Notes: generated by a model from the sequence alone, not told the origin. A stretch of 64,000 bases of DNA from Gonocerus acuteangulatus (GCA_946811695.1 OX328125.1:50564185-50628184), one strand, 5' to 3'; numbered from the stretch's first letter, positions 12,323 through 23,699 are shown. Program-made: numbers and translations.

Positions 12323-15285
12323 AAAGTAAAGACGTTCAAAAGGAAACACTTAAGAAAAAGTAATGGTAGCCAAAAACCATAAATAAATAATAAGATATTG
12401 AAACATGTTTTGTGCATTCCATTGAGGCGTAGAAGCTAGTTGTCCATACTTCAAGAAGGGGTTATCGATACCGTTAAGGAGAACATAGGGGCAACCCGTT
12501 CCATAAGAAGCCTTTGTGAGGTAGGCACGCCACTAAATCTAAAAACACCGGGTTTTTTCCATCTTGAATACAAGTTCTTATCCTTACATTATGTCTTAGA
12601 GCGTAAAGATTACGTTAAAAAATGTTCCTTTTTTAAAAAGTAGGATATTTTATATGTTATTATAATAGGGTTTCTTTCAGCATGGAGATTGCATTTTGAG
12701 GCAATAAAAAAGTCCATGGATCTAATGATTTTCCACTGAATAAATAATTTGCACATGATTGTCTCAATGGTTTCAAATTCTTAACAAAATTTAGAAGCCG
12801 AAGAAATAATTTTATAAGATTTAAGAGGTTCCAATCAAACAGTAATTTATAAATAGGAGACGAAGGTGAAATAAGATTTTGATGCACTTTTTCCATGGAC
12901 TATACGAGCAAAGCCGAATGAATAAAGTTAATCATAGGGAAAGTGATTCGACAAAATATATTAATTACATGGTCATATATTACCCATGAAACGGTAAACC
13001 GACAAATCCTGTAAAGTAATTACAGGGGAAAGAAAATGTCTGTATCGTCAGTGGCGCACGTGATGCGCTGTTGCATCCTGGGGGTTTTTGGTATGCTGAT
13101 TTGCTCTAAAACGATCTAAATGAATAGAAACTTCTATGTTCCTTTTTCGGAAGTTAATTTGTCAAACTGTCAATATAAATTCTCAAAGGAATTTAATGTC
13201 TACCTTTCACAGTATTAAAACTATTGATAGGTTTTTTGATACTTTTCGCTATAAGGAAACATGATCAACTTTCAATAGGATTTCTGTTTATAGAATATCT
13301 TTTTGTTTATGTCATTAAGAGGAAATGCACTTAGCGAAGTCTCGAAACAATAAATCTAGTTATGAGCTGATGGCATACATTTGAACCTACTGCATTGCTA
13401 TTGGGCATAGTTTTCTTACTTTTGCTGGTTTTGCGATATATAAATAAAGTCAAAATATTAAATCACCATAGATTCCAAAGAAAATCACGAATTTTAAAAA
13501 GATGTTTTAGCTCATATCAAATAATTTACTAGCTCTTGGCAGCCTCTAATATTTACATGCGTCAGCAATTTTCAAGAATTTTACATCAACAATTACTTTC
13601 CCTATTTCATATTATTTGGTATTAATGAATTTACATTTTCTTTCAAAGAGGTAGGTTTGTATAATTTATTTTTGTTAAGCGTTAAATTCTATATTGGTAA
13701 TCCGGAGCGTCAAGAATTAGTATATCAAAGTAATTATTAAAGTATCGAAAAAGAAAAAAAAACTTAAGTAATGTTTTAATTTTGAATATAGCGACACATC
13801 AAGAATACTTCCAAGTTTCAAAATTAATTAATTGTTTGTAAGACTCAAAATCTTTTGGCGGTAAAGAATATCATACTAATTTTATTCATTTAATGAAATT
13901 ACATTCTGTAAAATAATTACATTTTGTAAAGTGCTTACATTAACATAGCGGTAAAGAATACTGTTCTAAGAGTAACCGGAAGCGATCGTGATGGTTGTAA
14001 CATATAACAGGAATTTTTAAAAACTAGAAAAGTTCATCAAAGATATCACAAATGACTACTTTAAATCAAAACAAAGGTAGGTAATAATACTATTTCAAAG
14101 AATTTCGGATCTTATTAAAAGAATTGCGATGTCTTAAAGTTAAAAAAAAAAAAACTGCAACTATGCTTCTGCTGATTTTTGATACATAAAGTAGAGCGGA
14201 GATTTTCTACATTCTGAAAAAAATCCATGTCAATGAAGATGTCGTAGTAATTAGTGTCTACAACGAAAAAAAAGTCCTTAGTTGATGGATATTTTTACAA
14301 AAGATACCAAAAAGAAGAAAAGAGTAATGAAAATATTATTATTAAGGAAAAATAAAAATAAATAAAAAATATAAAAACATACCAAGTCAATAAAAACTAT
14401 AGAATCAAATATGATTTCCAATCTGGCTGGGATAGGAGTGTGTATATGGAAATGGTGCTAGTACCGCGTATCACTACGTACACAAGATTAGAGCTGTTGG
14501 ACGATGCTCCCGAAGTGGTCGCCTGGCAAGGACTAGCTTTAGAAAAAGCCTGCCTCTTTCACCAGTCCACCCCACCCCAGTTCTCATCTCGATCCATACA
14601 CCCTCTATATCCATGTCTCCACTCACCGCGTCAATCATTATCACATCGTTAGTGATAAGGCATAGCCTTGTTTAGTCGAGACTATGGAACTTATATTATT
14701 AAGTTTAATTGTCTGTTGAATGACTTGAAACAAAAACTAAACTTGGTTCTAACTGAGCATAACCGTGTATTAGTTTGTTTCTTCCCTCTTTGTATAGAAG
14801 AAACCCAACTTCTCAAGTCTAATCGATAAAACGAAGTGCTGGTGAGAAATATCGATGTTCCAACAGAAAATAAACAAAGTACTGTGCAGTGTCATAAAGG
14901 ATGGGGGAAAAGATGCCTGGCAGATTCATCTGCAAAACCTGCTACAAGACAACAAAAGCACTAAAGATCAATCACATACCAAGTCTTGACCAATGCAATT
15001 AAACTAAAAATCATAAACTATTCGGAAGGCATCCTACGAAACCAAATGGACATTCATGGTCCTCTCAGTCACTTCAACTAGAGAGCGTTGAGTTACCCGA
15101 GAGCTACAGAGCTGTTTAATAAAATAGAATAACCTTATTTGAAAAAAAAAAAAAATCAACAATCAAATATTAAAATATGAAAGATTCCAATTACGTTTAT
15201 TTACTTTCATATAATTAATTTTATTTTTAATATTCATAGGTATATTTTATTTTCAACAAATTATTTTGTTTTTCTTGATTAATTG
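12323..15285. other. Unassigned AT-rich stretch
   Basis: No gene recognised. Open frames at 12440-12643 (67 codons), 12660-12896 (minus, 78 codons) and 14440-14652 (70 codons) have no motif I know. An A-run after TAATAAAATAGAATAACC (15139-15153) could be the 3' tail of an unidentified retroposon. The 14430-14650 part is richer in GC than its surroundings but has no recognisable content. Confidence 0.5.
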
Positions 15286-15289
15286 TTCT

Positions 15290-15432
15290 TCATTACCCAG
15301 GATAGGGCTGATGCCTTTTCTTTTTTCTAAAGAAAAGCCACCACCCCATAGTGGGAATGGAACCCACGACCTTTGGCACGGAGTGTTAAGTGTTCACGCC
15401 TTAACACTCACGGACACCGGGTCATCAATTGT
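15290..15432 (-). mobile_element. SINE-1 copy, head and body, minus strand
   Basis: The minus strand carries the tRNA-like head with the B-box-like GGGTTCCATTCCC, then the CCCCATGGTGGTGGCTTTTC-type body and the AGCCCTATCCTGG segment. The GATAACCC...GGACGTTAAA tail is missing, so the copy is 3' truncated. Confidence 0.7.
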
Positions 15433-15486
15433 TTGTATTTTTTGTTTTATTTTTATTTATTTTTTATATTAAACCTAGAGAGCGAA

Positions 15487-15770
15487 CATATATATATATA
15501 TATATATATTTGTGTACACAAACACAAATGTGAACCACCGTTATATTATTGATCAGTGTTGGGCAAAAATTATTCAGAATGATGAATAAAGATTAATGAA
15601 TAAATGTATTATTTTATTCATGAATGAAGACTAATTAATTTTATTCATTATTCGTTATTCTGTGAATGAAGTTTATGTTTTATTCACAAATTATTCGAAT
15701 GATCAATCAGAATAAACATATTTTAGTGAATAATGATAGATTTATTATGATGTTGGCAGCCGGAAATATG

Positions 15771-15849
<79 letters not shown>

Positions 15850-16202
15850 GTGTGTGTGTGTGCGTGTGTGTGTGTGTGTGTTTGAGTAGGATTAATCAGT
15901 AGACCAACTAGAAATAAATAATAACGAATGATGAGTAACGAATAATGAATAACGAATAATTCTGTGAATAATTCATGATGTATCTTGTGAATAAGATAAT
16001 TCAGTGAATTATTCATCATTCACTAAAAATTTAGTTGAACAATCATTCGAATAATACTTTATTCGAATAATGCCCAACTCTGTTATTGATCTATGGGATC
16101 TGAAATATGATATTTTCGTGTCGTCACTTCCAGCTTGCGTCATGAGGTCAACAACGTAAGCGTGAGGTTCCTCCCTATGAAGGGAGGGAGGAACCTCGCT
16201 AA
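15487..16202 (+). mobile_element. CTAA-family repeat interrupted by a MITE
   Basis: It opens with a TA tract and GTGAACCACCGTTATATTATT (about 15532-15550), is cut by the element at 15554-16082, and resumes with CTATGGGATCTGAAATATG... through CACTTCC...GCGTCATGAGGTCAAC to the terminal palindrome and CTCGCTAA (ends about 16202). The TA tract followed by GAACCACCGTTAT is repeated at 20380-20410, so the microsatellite belongs to the element. Confidence 0.65.
15554..16082. mobile_element. hAT-like MITE (529 bp) with 8-bp target duplication
   Basis: It begins CAGTGTTGGGCAAAAATTAT and ends ATAATGCCCAACTCTG, imperfect terminal inverted repeats of the CAG(A/T)GTTGGGCAAA type. Flanks are identical octamers TTATTGAT at 15546-15553 and 16083-16090. 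An 8-bp duplication with such tips fits the hAT superfamily. The interior is made of repeated GAATAATGAATAA-type units in both orientations plus a (TA)n/(TG)n block (15776-15890). There is no transposase, so it is non-autonomous. It is nested inside the CTAA-family repeat. Confidence 0.85.
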
Positions 16203-16820
16203 AAAAGGTCGCTAGTGACCGTATTCGATAAAAATCGTCTTCTCGAATGGTTTAATTGGTAGAGTCAAGCCTGTCCCCAGAAAATTTTCCTGACTTACAT
16301 CATCATTGTAATAATATTGATGAGCTTATTGGATGGAGGAGATTAGAGTTAAGAATTGTCAGATTATTTAATTTTCCAAGTAGCCTTGAAGAGAGATACG
16401 CCCAGTGCTAATTACTTCAACAATCTATTGTCGTCATAGCAAATAACCAATAGACGAATGAGCTACTAACTTATAGACTATGGAAGCCATTATTATAAAC
16501 CACAACATTTTTGCATAACCGATTCTTTTACTCGGCTCTTCAATGAAATAGAGAACCCAAACTTAGGTTAAACTAGCAATATTAATAACTCAAATATTTG
16601 TTTTAAGCTCCAACTGCGCATATTCTGGGTTTTCCGTTCCTCATTTTTCTTTTATCTTACTTTCAAATCGTGGCGACTCATTAGGTGACCCACTTTTTAT
16701 TCAAGATCTATGAAAAGAAAAACTAAAGTTCTACATTGAATGTACAATGTTTTATCTCCAACATATATATAGTTTAGAGGAACTACATTAAAGAAACCAT
16801 TTCACACACATTTACACTTG

Positions 16821-16825
<5 letters not shown>

Positions 16826-16868
<43 letters not shown>
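16826..16868. repeat. (TA)n microsatellite
   Basis: Pure TA tract of about 43 bases preceded by CACACATTTACACTTGCACA. Confidence 0.95.
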
Positions 16869-16871
<3 letters not shown>

Positions 16872-17598
16872 CTTATATAAACTCTTTTTCTTTGCGATTT
16901 ATAAACTCCCACTAAGTAAAAATTCATTCAAGGTTGGGGCAACTCAGTGAAACCTGAATCTAAAATCAGTTAAATAGATGGGAAAATGAATCATATAATA
17001 TATTTGCATTGAATATAACAATGAAAAGGATGATTGTAATACACGTATGAATAAATCAATTTATGTTGATTTTAATATTAAATCAATAAATAATTACAAA
17101 AAAATGAAATAATATATTTATTTGAATTATTTTATAAATTGTTCTAATTGTGCCTATGTAATATTTATTGTGTGTATAGGCAGAAATATTTATTAAAATA
17201 GAAATAAATAAGTCTTTTAACCATTTATGTGGTGATTTCTTTAACGTGTTTTTATCGTAAACACGATTATATTGCTTAGTTTTTGGTGATAGTTTGAATC
17301 TTTTGAGAAGAAACGGAAATGGTACCTATATTTGCTGCATTTCCTGGATAATAGAAATATGATAATTCAGAGCATGATTCTTATGGTGAGTTTGTTAAAT
17401 TCCTGGATTTGGCAAGATCGTAAATGTTGTCTGTGGCAATTTTAATTAAAATTAGATTCTTCGTAGAATATTCAGCACGATTTGTATTTCCCCCCTAGTT
17501 TTGTGGTTTATTTTTTAACAAAGAGTTTTCAATGATGTAAAAGGAAAACAAGGAGATGTTGGTTGTAAAATATTTCAGACCTTGATGTTTCTCTAGTT
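16869..17598. other. AT-rich DNA without recognisable gene
   Basis: No gene or clear repeat recognised. Confidence 0.5.
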
Positions 17599-17622
17599 TT
17601 GAAAATGGCTTAAAGCCGAAAC
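17599..17622 (+). repeat. PLE-type tail motif
   Basis: TTGAAAATGGCTTAAAGCCG then AAACATAAATAAAG: a short GGCTT/AAGCC stem followed by GAAACA. This is the form of motif seen at ends of Penelope-like terminal repeats in arthropods. Only the motif is evident here. A pure A-run follows at 17724-17749. Confidence 0.35.
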
Positions 17623-17789
17623 ATAAATAAAGACATTAAACATTTTGGTTGATGTAGCTAATCAAGCAAAAATATGTGGCTATATTGTTAAAATATTCTT
17701 TTTGTACATTTACAGGGCTACTTTAAAAAAAAAAAAAAAAAAAAAAAAATAGAAGTAATTTTATATAATAGGCGTATGTATATTTTGGC

Positions 17790-17852
17790 CGTACTTTACT
17801 GTACAATTTACTGTATAATTTACTGTACTTTACTGTATAATTTGTAATTGTG
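17790..17852. repeat. Short degenerate tandem repeat
   Basis: Units of TACTTTACTGTA and AATTTACTGTA(T) repeat about five times. Confidence 0.7.
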
Positions 17853-18279
17853 ATGTTATTATAAATAAACAACAAATAAATAAACAATAGTAATGATACT
17901 GTTGTTCACTGTTAAAGTAAAAATTGCAGTTAAGAAGCAGTAAAAAATGAACGGTCAAACCGTAATTTAACGCTGTGAAGAGTGAAGAATGTTTTGAAAA
18001 ATTATATTGGCCAGTTGTTTGTTGTTAAATAACTGTGCCATTCACCCTGAAGGTTTACAATTACATATACAGAACTGCAAAACAGCTTGCATTTTTCCTT
18101 TTACAGCGACTATTATTATTGAGTGTAATAGTAGAGTGAATTGTTTGTAGTAAAGAGGCGCTATTTTTTTTATGCCGGTTCAGCAAATCGAAGCCGTCCA
18201 TTTCCGATTGGCATTTCTGATGGTGATTGCTCAATCATATCAAAGAATTTACAGGGTAAAATTATGATTTTATATATGA

Positions 18280-18620
18280 ATTGGCCGTGAGTGCTAAGAT
18301 GTGAGCATTCCGTTTAAAGGATAAACGCCAGACCTTTCTAACCTGGGTACGAAAGGGTGGTAACCTGTTGATAACTCGTCCAAAAAATCTGTGTTGCGCA
18401 AAAATGACCGTTAAAACTTAAACAATTATAATAACAGGTCCTCCACGTGGTAGCGCGGATCTTCTTTGCTAAAGAAATGATAGAGTCTAGCTAATAGCAG
18501 GTTGGGGTTTTCATCTATTATCTGCACCAACAAGAATGGTTAGAAAGTGTTGCAACCTATGGATAGCCCGTCATCAATGGCGTAGTTGCAGATGTCCCGT
18601 ATGTAATAATAATAAAAATA
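18280..18620 (+). mobile_element. Two adjacent SINE-1-related copies
   Basis: 18280-18432 has TTGGCCGTGAGTGCTAAG, AAGGGTGGTAACCTGTTGAT and GACCGTTAAAACTTAAA. 18438-18600 is a second, more diverged unit with GTTGCAACCTATGGATAGCCC. The B-box region of the first has been deleted. Confidence 0.6.
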
Positions 18621-19230
18621 GTAAGGTAGGAAGGAACTTAAGTGCGCAGTTGCTCCTTCCCTAGTAACAGTACACCCTCCTAAACACTTACACTGACACA
18701 AGGTCACCTACAATAAATACCTCAGATCACCTTCCCTGGGGGATGCAGTTAGTAGGTATAAAATGCACTACACACATAATGTGGTGAAACAGTAGTCGTA
18801 TCTAGGCTTGCACGAATATGGAGTGAGGTATTACTGAAGAAGGAACAATTTACCAACCCTTGACACCGGAAGCAGTGTGTGCGATGCTCCGATGTCATGA
18901 GAACCCTTAAGATGAGAGATATTAAGAAGTATAAAATCAAGCACTCATTTCAGCTTGTAGGGGAGTGATCCTTCTGTTGCTCCTGTGATTTAGTTGCTAT
19001 GAAATACACAAAAACGCATCCAATGTGTTGGATACATAGTGCAGTCATGCAAGTGTATTACCTGGCCAAGTAAAGCAGACTAGAAAACAGCACGTCATGC
19101 TACTGGATGGAGCAAGAACCGTCCGATACTTCTTAAATATACATTATATCCATCATGTACGTATATACATTATTTATGGTATTTCGGCTGGATACAAATA
19201 ATTCCAAGTAAATTGAAATCCCAGAAAGCA
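18600..19230 (+). repeat. Dispersed repeat (family 4), copy 1
   Basis: Parallel to 32985-33523 over several hundred bases: GCGCAGTTGCT, CTTACACTGACA...AAGGTCACCTAC, AATCACCTTCCCTGGG-type segment, AGTAGGTATAAAATGCACTAC, GTGGTGAAAC, GAAGCAGTG, TGCTCCGATG, GTGCAGTCATGC, ATTTCGGCTGGATA. It has no coding capacity that I recognise. Confidence 0.75.
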
Positions 19231-19298
19231 GAGCAAACCAGCCCCAAAAGAATATGAATATCCATAATCAAAGACCATCTGTTTAAGTAAAATAATCT

Positions 19299-19347
19299 AA
19301 AAAAAAGTCCGACTCGCAGGAACTGCATCATCTTAGCGCGGTTCCGT
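19299..19347 (-). repeat. CGGAACCGCGCTAAG / GCAGTTCCTGCGA family copy
   Basis: The minus strand reads ACGGAACCGCGCTAAGATGA followed by a GCAGTTCCTGCGAGTCGGAC segment and a T-run. The same string occurs at 48353-48405 (plus) and, diverged, at 44133-44185 (minus) and 10455-10500. Confidence 0.65.
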
Positions 19348-19526
19348 TCATATCTCTAGACTCATTTAAAATGATTAAAATAGAAGCTGTTATTATTTTG
19401 GGTCCACATTTCTAGAAAGCATGAAGATTAGATAGTTAGCCGTCGAGGTGATAAGTAAAGATGGAATGGTTGGGATTCGGCTAAAGAAACCACAATACGA
19501 TTTTTGTTAAAAAAAATATATTTAGG

Positions 19527-19559
19527 ACGTTTCAGCTACTCATTGGTAGCCTTCGTCAG
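19527..19559 (-). ncRNA. Hammerhead-like motif (best core in window)
   Basis: On the minus strand CTGACGA is followed by a stem-loop AGGCTAC / GTAGCT and then GAAACGT. This matches the hammerhead core CUGANGA...GAAAC, with stem II containing one bulged G. Stems I and III were not verified. Such ribozymes are known in PLE terminal repeats, so this is probably a PLE remnant. Confidence 0.4.
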
Positions 19560-19869
19560 CATTGAAAGTGCTGGGAGGCAGAGGAGGACCAAAGTTGACA
19601 GTTCCATCTTTACTTTCAAGAAAGGTCTTATTTACGATCTTACCTGGATAGGCCAACCCGCCCTAGGAAGGACCCCGCTAGGCAGTTGAAAAGCTATATC
19701 TTGGAAATCCATATCTCTAAGATTAAATTGTTTTTCTTATTTTTCTTAACCTGATTTATTATCAAATACATTATCCAACTATAAGCAGTTAAAAAATAAC
19801 AAGGAATAAAAACAGACAAAAAGAACAGTTCGAATAAGCGAAATCAATTACTTTAAAGTTTTAAGCACT

Positions 19870-20531
19870 TATTTCTCCGATTGACACCGTCTAATCAAAA
19901 CTTTCATCAGAACCTTTTTTGTAGAGCATTTAGTAAGCTTTCTAATGGTATTCTTCCGTTTACCAAGATTCTCAACCTTTTTCGAGATATTAAGGAAGGT
20001 ATACAAAGTTACCAAAACTTTTTATGTCTGTTAATAAAATATTTTATTCTAACCCTTCCTTAAGTCCAAACGTAACACAAATTTCAACATATTAGTTTTA
20101 ATGAAAGTAGAACACGCAGAAAATGTTTCAACTGAATCCCATGATTCTAAGTACCCAAACCAAAAACGGTATTCAAAAACTATTTTTCCAATTTTCTCGA
20201 AAACGGTTAAAGCTATCGCCTTGAAAATGGTGTCATTCGTTTTCCTAGCCCATCTTCCAGTGGGCGGATTCTGCTGGTTAACGAACTTGACCTTTTAAAT
20301 TGGACGACGGATTTTTGTACCAAATTTCATCACAATCAAACCATTAGGGAAGCCAGAAATGAGCGAACAGACAAATATATATATATATATATACAAATTT
20401 GAACCACCGTTATTTTCGGTCTCTAGGGGTTCTGAAACGCGAAATTTTCTAATCGGCACTTCCGGATTGTTTCATTGTATCAACCTTATAAGCGGGGTTC
20501 CTCCCTATGGGGGAGGGAGGAACCGCGCTAA
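19870..20531 (+). mobile_element. CTAA-family repeat, long copy
   Basis: The body includes TTCTCGAAAACGGTTAAAGC, GCGGATTCTGCTGGTTAACG, TTTTGTACCAAATTTCATC and a (TA)n tract (20376-20393), followed by TTGAACCACCGTTATTTTCG and the terminal palindrome with CCGCGCTAA (CTAA at 20528-20531). The same elements occur in reverse at 47052-47480 (GATGAAATTTGGTAC, CGTTAGCCAGCAGAATCCGC). The left limit is uncertain. Confidence 0.6.
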
Positions 20532-20869
20532 AAAAAGGAAACGAAAAGAAAAATTTATTTGTGTCCACATCGAAAGGAATGTAGCATTCAGGTAGCACTC
20601 ATGAAAGAACTTTGAAGATTTTTTATGATTAAAAAAGAAAAAGCAAAAAGAAAAGAAAGAAATATTGAATAAATTCAACATTTTAAAAATGAGAATAGTA
20701 CCATATACATCAAGTACATCATTCTACAAATTAAGTATCATGAACCCAACGAAAAAGCTATTATTATATTACGGTTATGATAAATAGAAATAATCGCAAT
20801 AGACCTTCGTTGTTTAGGATATTGGCTGTGCACGAGGTTGTGTATAATGGAGGTTAACATTTTTTTTTA

Positions 20870-21030
20870 ATATTTAAATTTTAGCGTCCAATTATACATA
20901 ACACCGATATTTGGGTCAAATAATCTACATTTCACACCCCTTTTCTAGCTGGAATTGAACCCACAACACTGGGGTGCTGGGTACTGGGTGCTCTGCTTTA
21001 GCACTTACGGCCACCTGGCTGCCTGTTAAA
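20870..21030 (-). mobile_element. SINE-1 variant, minus strand
   Basis: On the minus strand the head reads CCAGGTGGCCGTAAGTGCTA with a B-box-like GGGTTCAATTCC. The body is short and the tail ends in GGACGCTAAAATTTAAATA. Confidence 0.65.
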
Positions 21031-21039
21031 ATTAAATAA

Positions 21040-21953
21040 ATAATTATTGCAATATCCGACTAATTTTGATTACGTCACTGTATAACTGCATAACAAAATA
21101 ACTGCCGTTAAGGGCTTATAAAGAATTTTGTCAGGAATGTAGTATTAGATAAAATAATGGGCCGAGTGTGCTGACTAACGAACACGCCTTTTTTTCTTAG
21201 TTAGTTGAATTCGGAATTCGCTAATAAGTAATATAATCCAACAACAAGCAACTTTACTCAAACATGTCCAGTAAAATTAAAAAAATCAACAGGCCTTAAA
21301 ATATTCTAAGAAAATGTAATGAAAATCCCAGAGTAAAGGACGATAAATATTCGTTGTGAAAATTAGAAGATCAAATATTGAGCAAGACAAGATGCTTTCT
21401 TGTTTTAAAGGCTTTCCCAAATGTTGGCTAATAGCAGAAGTAAACTGAAAAAAATTATTTGAATTCCTATACTTCAGAAAATATTATTTATTTTAATTTT
21501 TAACTTATTAATGACACAGATACAGAAAATATTAATTAGCAAGATAGATCTTCTATCATAGATTTTGAAACCAGTTATTTCAACCAAAACACGCACTCCT
21601 TCCACTAGATTACCAGATAAAATCAGTAATAAACATGGACAAGAAAAATATCTTCGAATCCAGTTCGTGTAAATAATGCAAGTTCCGTTCTTTTTTTGTT
21701 TTTTAAATTTTTTTTTATTTATAAATAAAAAAAATGGAACAAAAATAATTTCATTGATCATTTGTTTGATGAAATAAAATATTATTCTATTGAAGAAGAT
21801 GTTGCCCTTGGGGATTACCAATGTAAGTTTTGTAGAGTTTCGGCTAAGAAAGCAACAGAAATTATTGAAATTCATAAGAATTGATTAACAATCTTATTAT
21901 TACTTATATTTGTATTGTTTTTACGACTGACTATCCACATTTTGTCCATTGCA
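21040..21953. other. AT-rich DNA, no recognisable gene
   Basis: A 133-codon minus-strand open frame (21474-21875) is Asn/Ile/Phe/Lys-rich, as expected of AT-rich noncoding DNA, and has no motif. Confidence 0.5.
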
Positions 21954-22145
21954 CTGATGAAGGCTTGGCTTGAAATTCAAGCCGAACTGTTGGCAGTAAA
22001 AACTTATTTTTAATTTAAAGTGTAATTATATTAACTATTATGACGGAATCTATTCTGAGGAATATATAAGGTATTTCCACTCTGGGAACTTATTCAAAGT
22101 ATTTTTATTAAACGTTTCGGCTTGCTCGAAAACAGCCTTCCTAGC
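21954..22145. repeat. Two facing PLE-type motifs
   Basis: Plus strand 21954-21990: CTGATGA, stem GGCTTG/CAAGCC, then GAAC. Minus strand 22111-22145: CTAGGAAGGCT...AGCCGAAACGTT. Both resemble hammerhead-bearing PLE ends and face each other about 120 bases apart. Confidence 0.35.
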
Positions 22146-22579
22146 TAGAAATAATTTAATACTAATATGTATACACAGTTACAATAACATTGCATTAAAA
22201 AATTATAATAATACGGGGGTAATCGTAAGAACAAAACGTAACTTGATCCAAAGGCAGAAAAAAATTATTAAGAGAGGATACACTTTTTTTTATTATGTGT
22301 TTAGTTGTATTATAATTTGTTTTTCATTTTTTGTTTGGAACTGTTATAAAGTTATATAATAAATTGTTCGAAATTTGTTTTAGTTGATTAACCTGTCAGT
22401 CAAAACTTTTAACCTCAATACTTAACTCCTATTCGAAAGAAAATATTTGGAACTTATTAAGTCCACGCAGTTCCTCAGAACCGGACGTAGTATATCCACA
22501 TACATATAAATTCATTTTTTGAGTATATTTTTTTTTAACCCTGAATTATTTTTTTATGATGTGAATTGTTTTTTTCAAA

Positions 22580-23145
22580 GCTAAATTGGTGTGATCTATT
22601 CCTCAGACCTTAAGTCCTTTATTTATTTATACATTTAACGTTTCGGCCTTCAGGCCATTTTCAATTTCTAGAAATAAAATAAAGCAAGTGTTACAAAAAA
22701 CTTAATATAACCCTCTTATTAAATAATTTATAATAATTTAACCCTATTCTATTCCAATTTTACCTACTCTATTCCAATTTTATTCTCTTGTTTACCTAAA
22801 ACTTTAGGTAAACAATAGAATATTACAATAGGTAAAACCACTTGGTTTTAATAATTGTAATTGCGAGGATGACAACTCCTATACTGAAAACGTTTTTTAA
22901 GAAAGAGGCTGCTGGAAACTAGGTAAACAATAGAATAAAATTGGACATTATTTAATAAGAGGAAATGGGTTAAATTATTTAATAAGAGGGTTATATTAAG
23001 TTTTTTGTAACACTTACTTTATTTTATTTCTAGAAATTGGAAATTTCTAGAAATAAAATAAAGTAAGTGTTCTGAAGGCCGAAACGTTAAATGTACAAAT
23101 AAATAAAGGACTTAAGGTCTGAGGAATAGATCACACCAATTTAGC
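22580..23145. mobile_element. Inverted-repeat element with PLE-type motifs in both arms
   Basis: Left arm (about 22580-22735) begins GCTAAATTGGTGTGATCTAT; the right arm ends with its reverse complement at 23145. Each arm holds GAAGGCC-GAAACGTTAAATG-type sequence (minus at 22638-22665, plus at 23071-23090). The middle has GTTTACCTAAA/TTTAGGTAAAC and a unique stretch (22840-22920). It looks like two PLE terminal repeats in opposite orientation. Confidence 0.6.
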
Positions 23146-23329
23146 CTTGAAATAAGACTGACCTCAGAATTCCTTCCTTTTTTTTTGAGAAAAAAAAAGG
23201 ATAATTAAAAAAAAAAAAGACAAATTAATTGTTTTGTACTTCGTAACCATTAAAATTTTCTTCCACAAGAAACCGTGGACATTACACATATCACAGATAT
23301 TGACACACATGTTAGGAACCACAGACAAA

Positions 23330-23455
23330 ACATAGGGCCTCCCCTAGTGTTCTAATGGCGAGTCCCGCCTGTGGCAGAGATTTTTCTCATTTCATCGCCT
23401 ATTGAGAGGATTTTCTCTGCATGCCGGCGCTAATGGCCATAAAAAAAATAAATAA
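23330..23455 (+). mobile_element. SINE-2 copy, diverged
   Basis: GGCCTCCCCTAGTGTTCTAA resembles the tRNA-like head of the SINE at 55617-55799, and CGGCGCTAATGGCCATAAAA plus an A-rich tail matches its 3' end. The B box has been lost or diverged. Confidence 0.5.
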
Positions 23456-23699
23456 AGCATTTACTAACAAACTGCTAAGATAGAGAATAATTACACTTAA
23501 CCACCGACCTTTCATTATTTTTTGATGAATGTTAACCATTAAATTCGGTACGATATTAAACACTTACGTACTTATATAAATATATTTCACGAAATTTAAG
23601 CAAAATACAGTTTCTGCTCTTGAATTACTGTTATGTAGATTTTGTCTATTTCTTAAGGCGGAAACGCTCCGTGTCTAGGGTCATGAGTCCAACTTTCAC

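Noticed and set aside
15723..16019. 98-codon minus-strand frame rich in Tyr-Ile and Thr-His repeats
   Set aside because: Translation of (TA)n and (TG)n microsatellites inside the MITE.
21474..21875. 133-codon minus-strand frame
   Set aside because: Composition (Asn, Ile, Phe, Lys) is that of AT-rich noncoding DNA and no conserved motif is visible.
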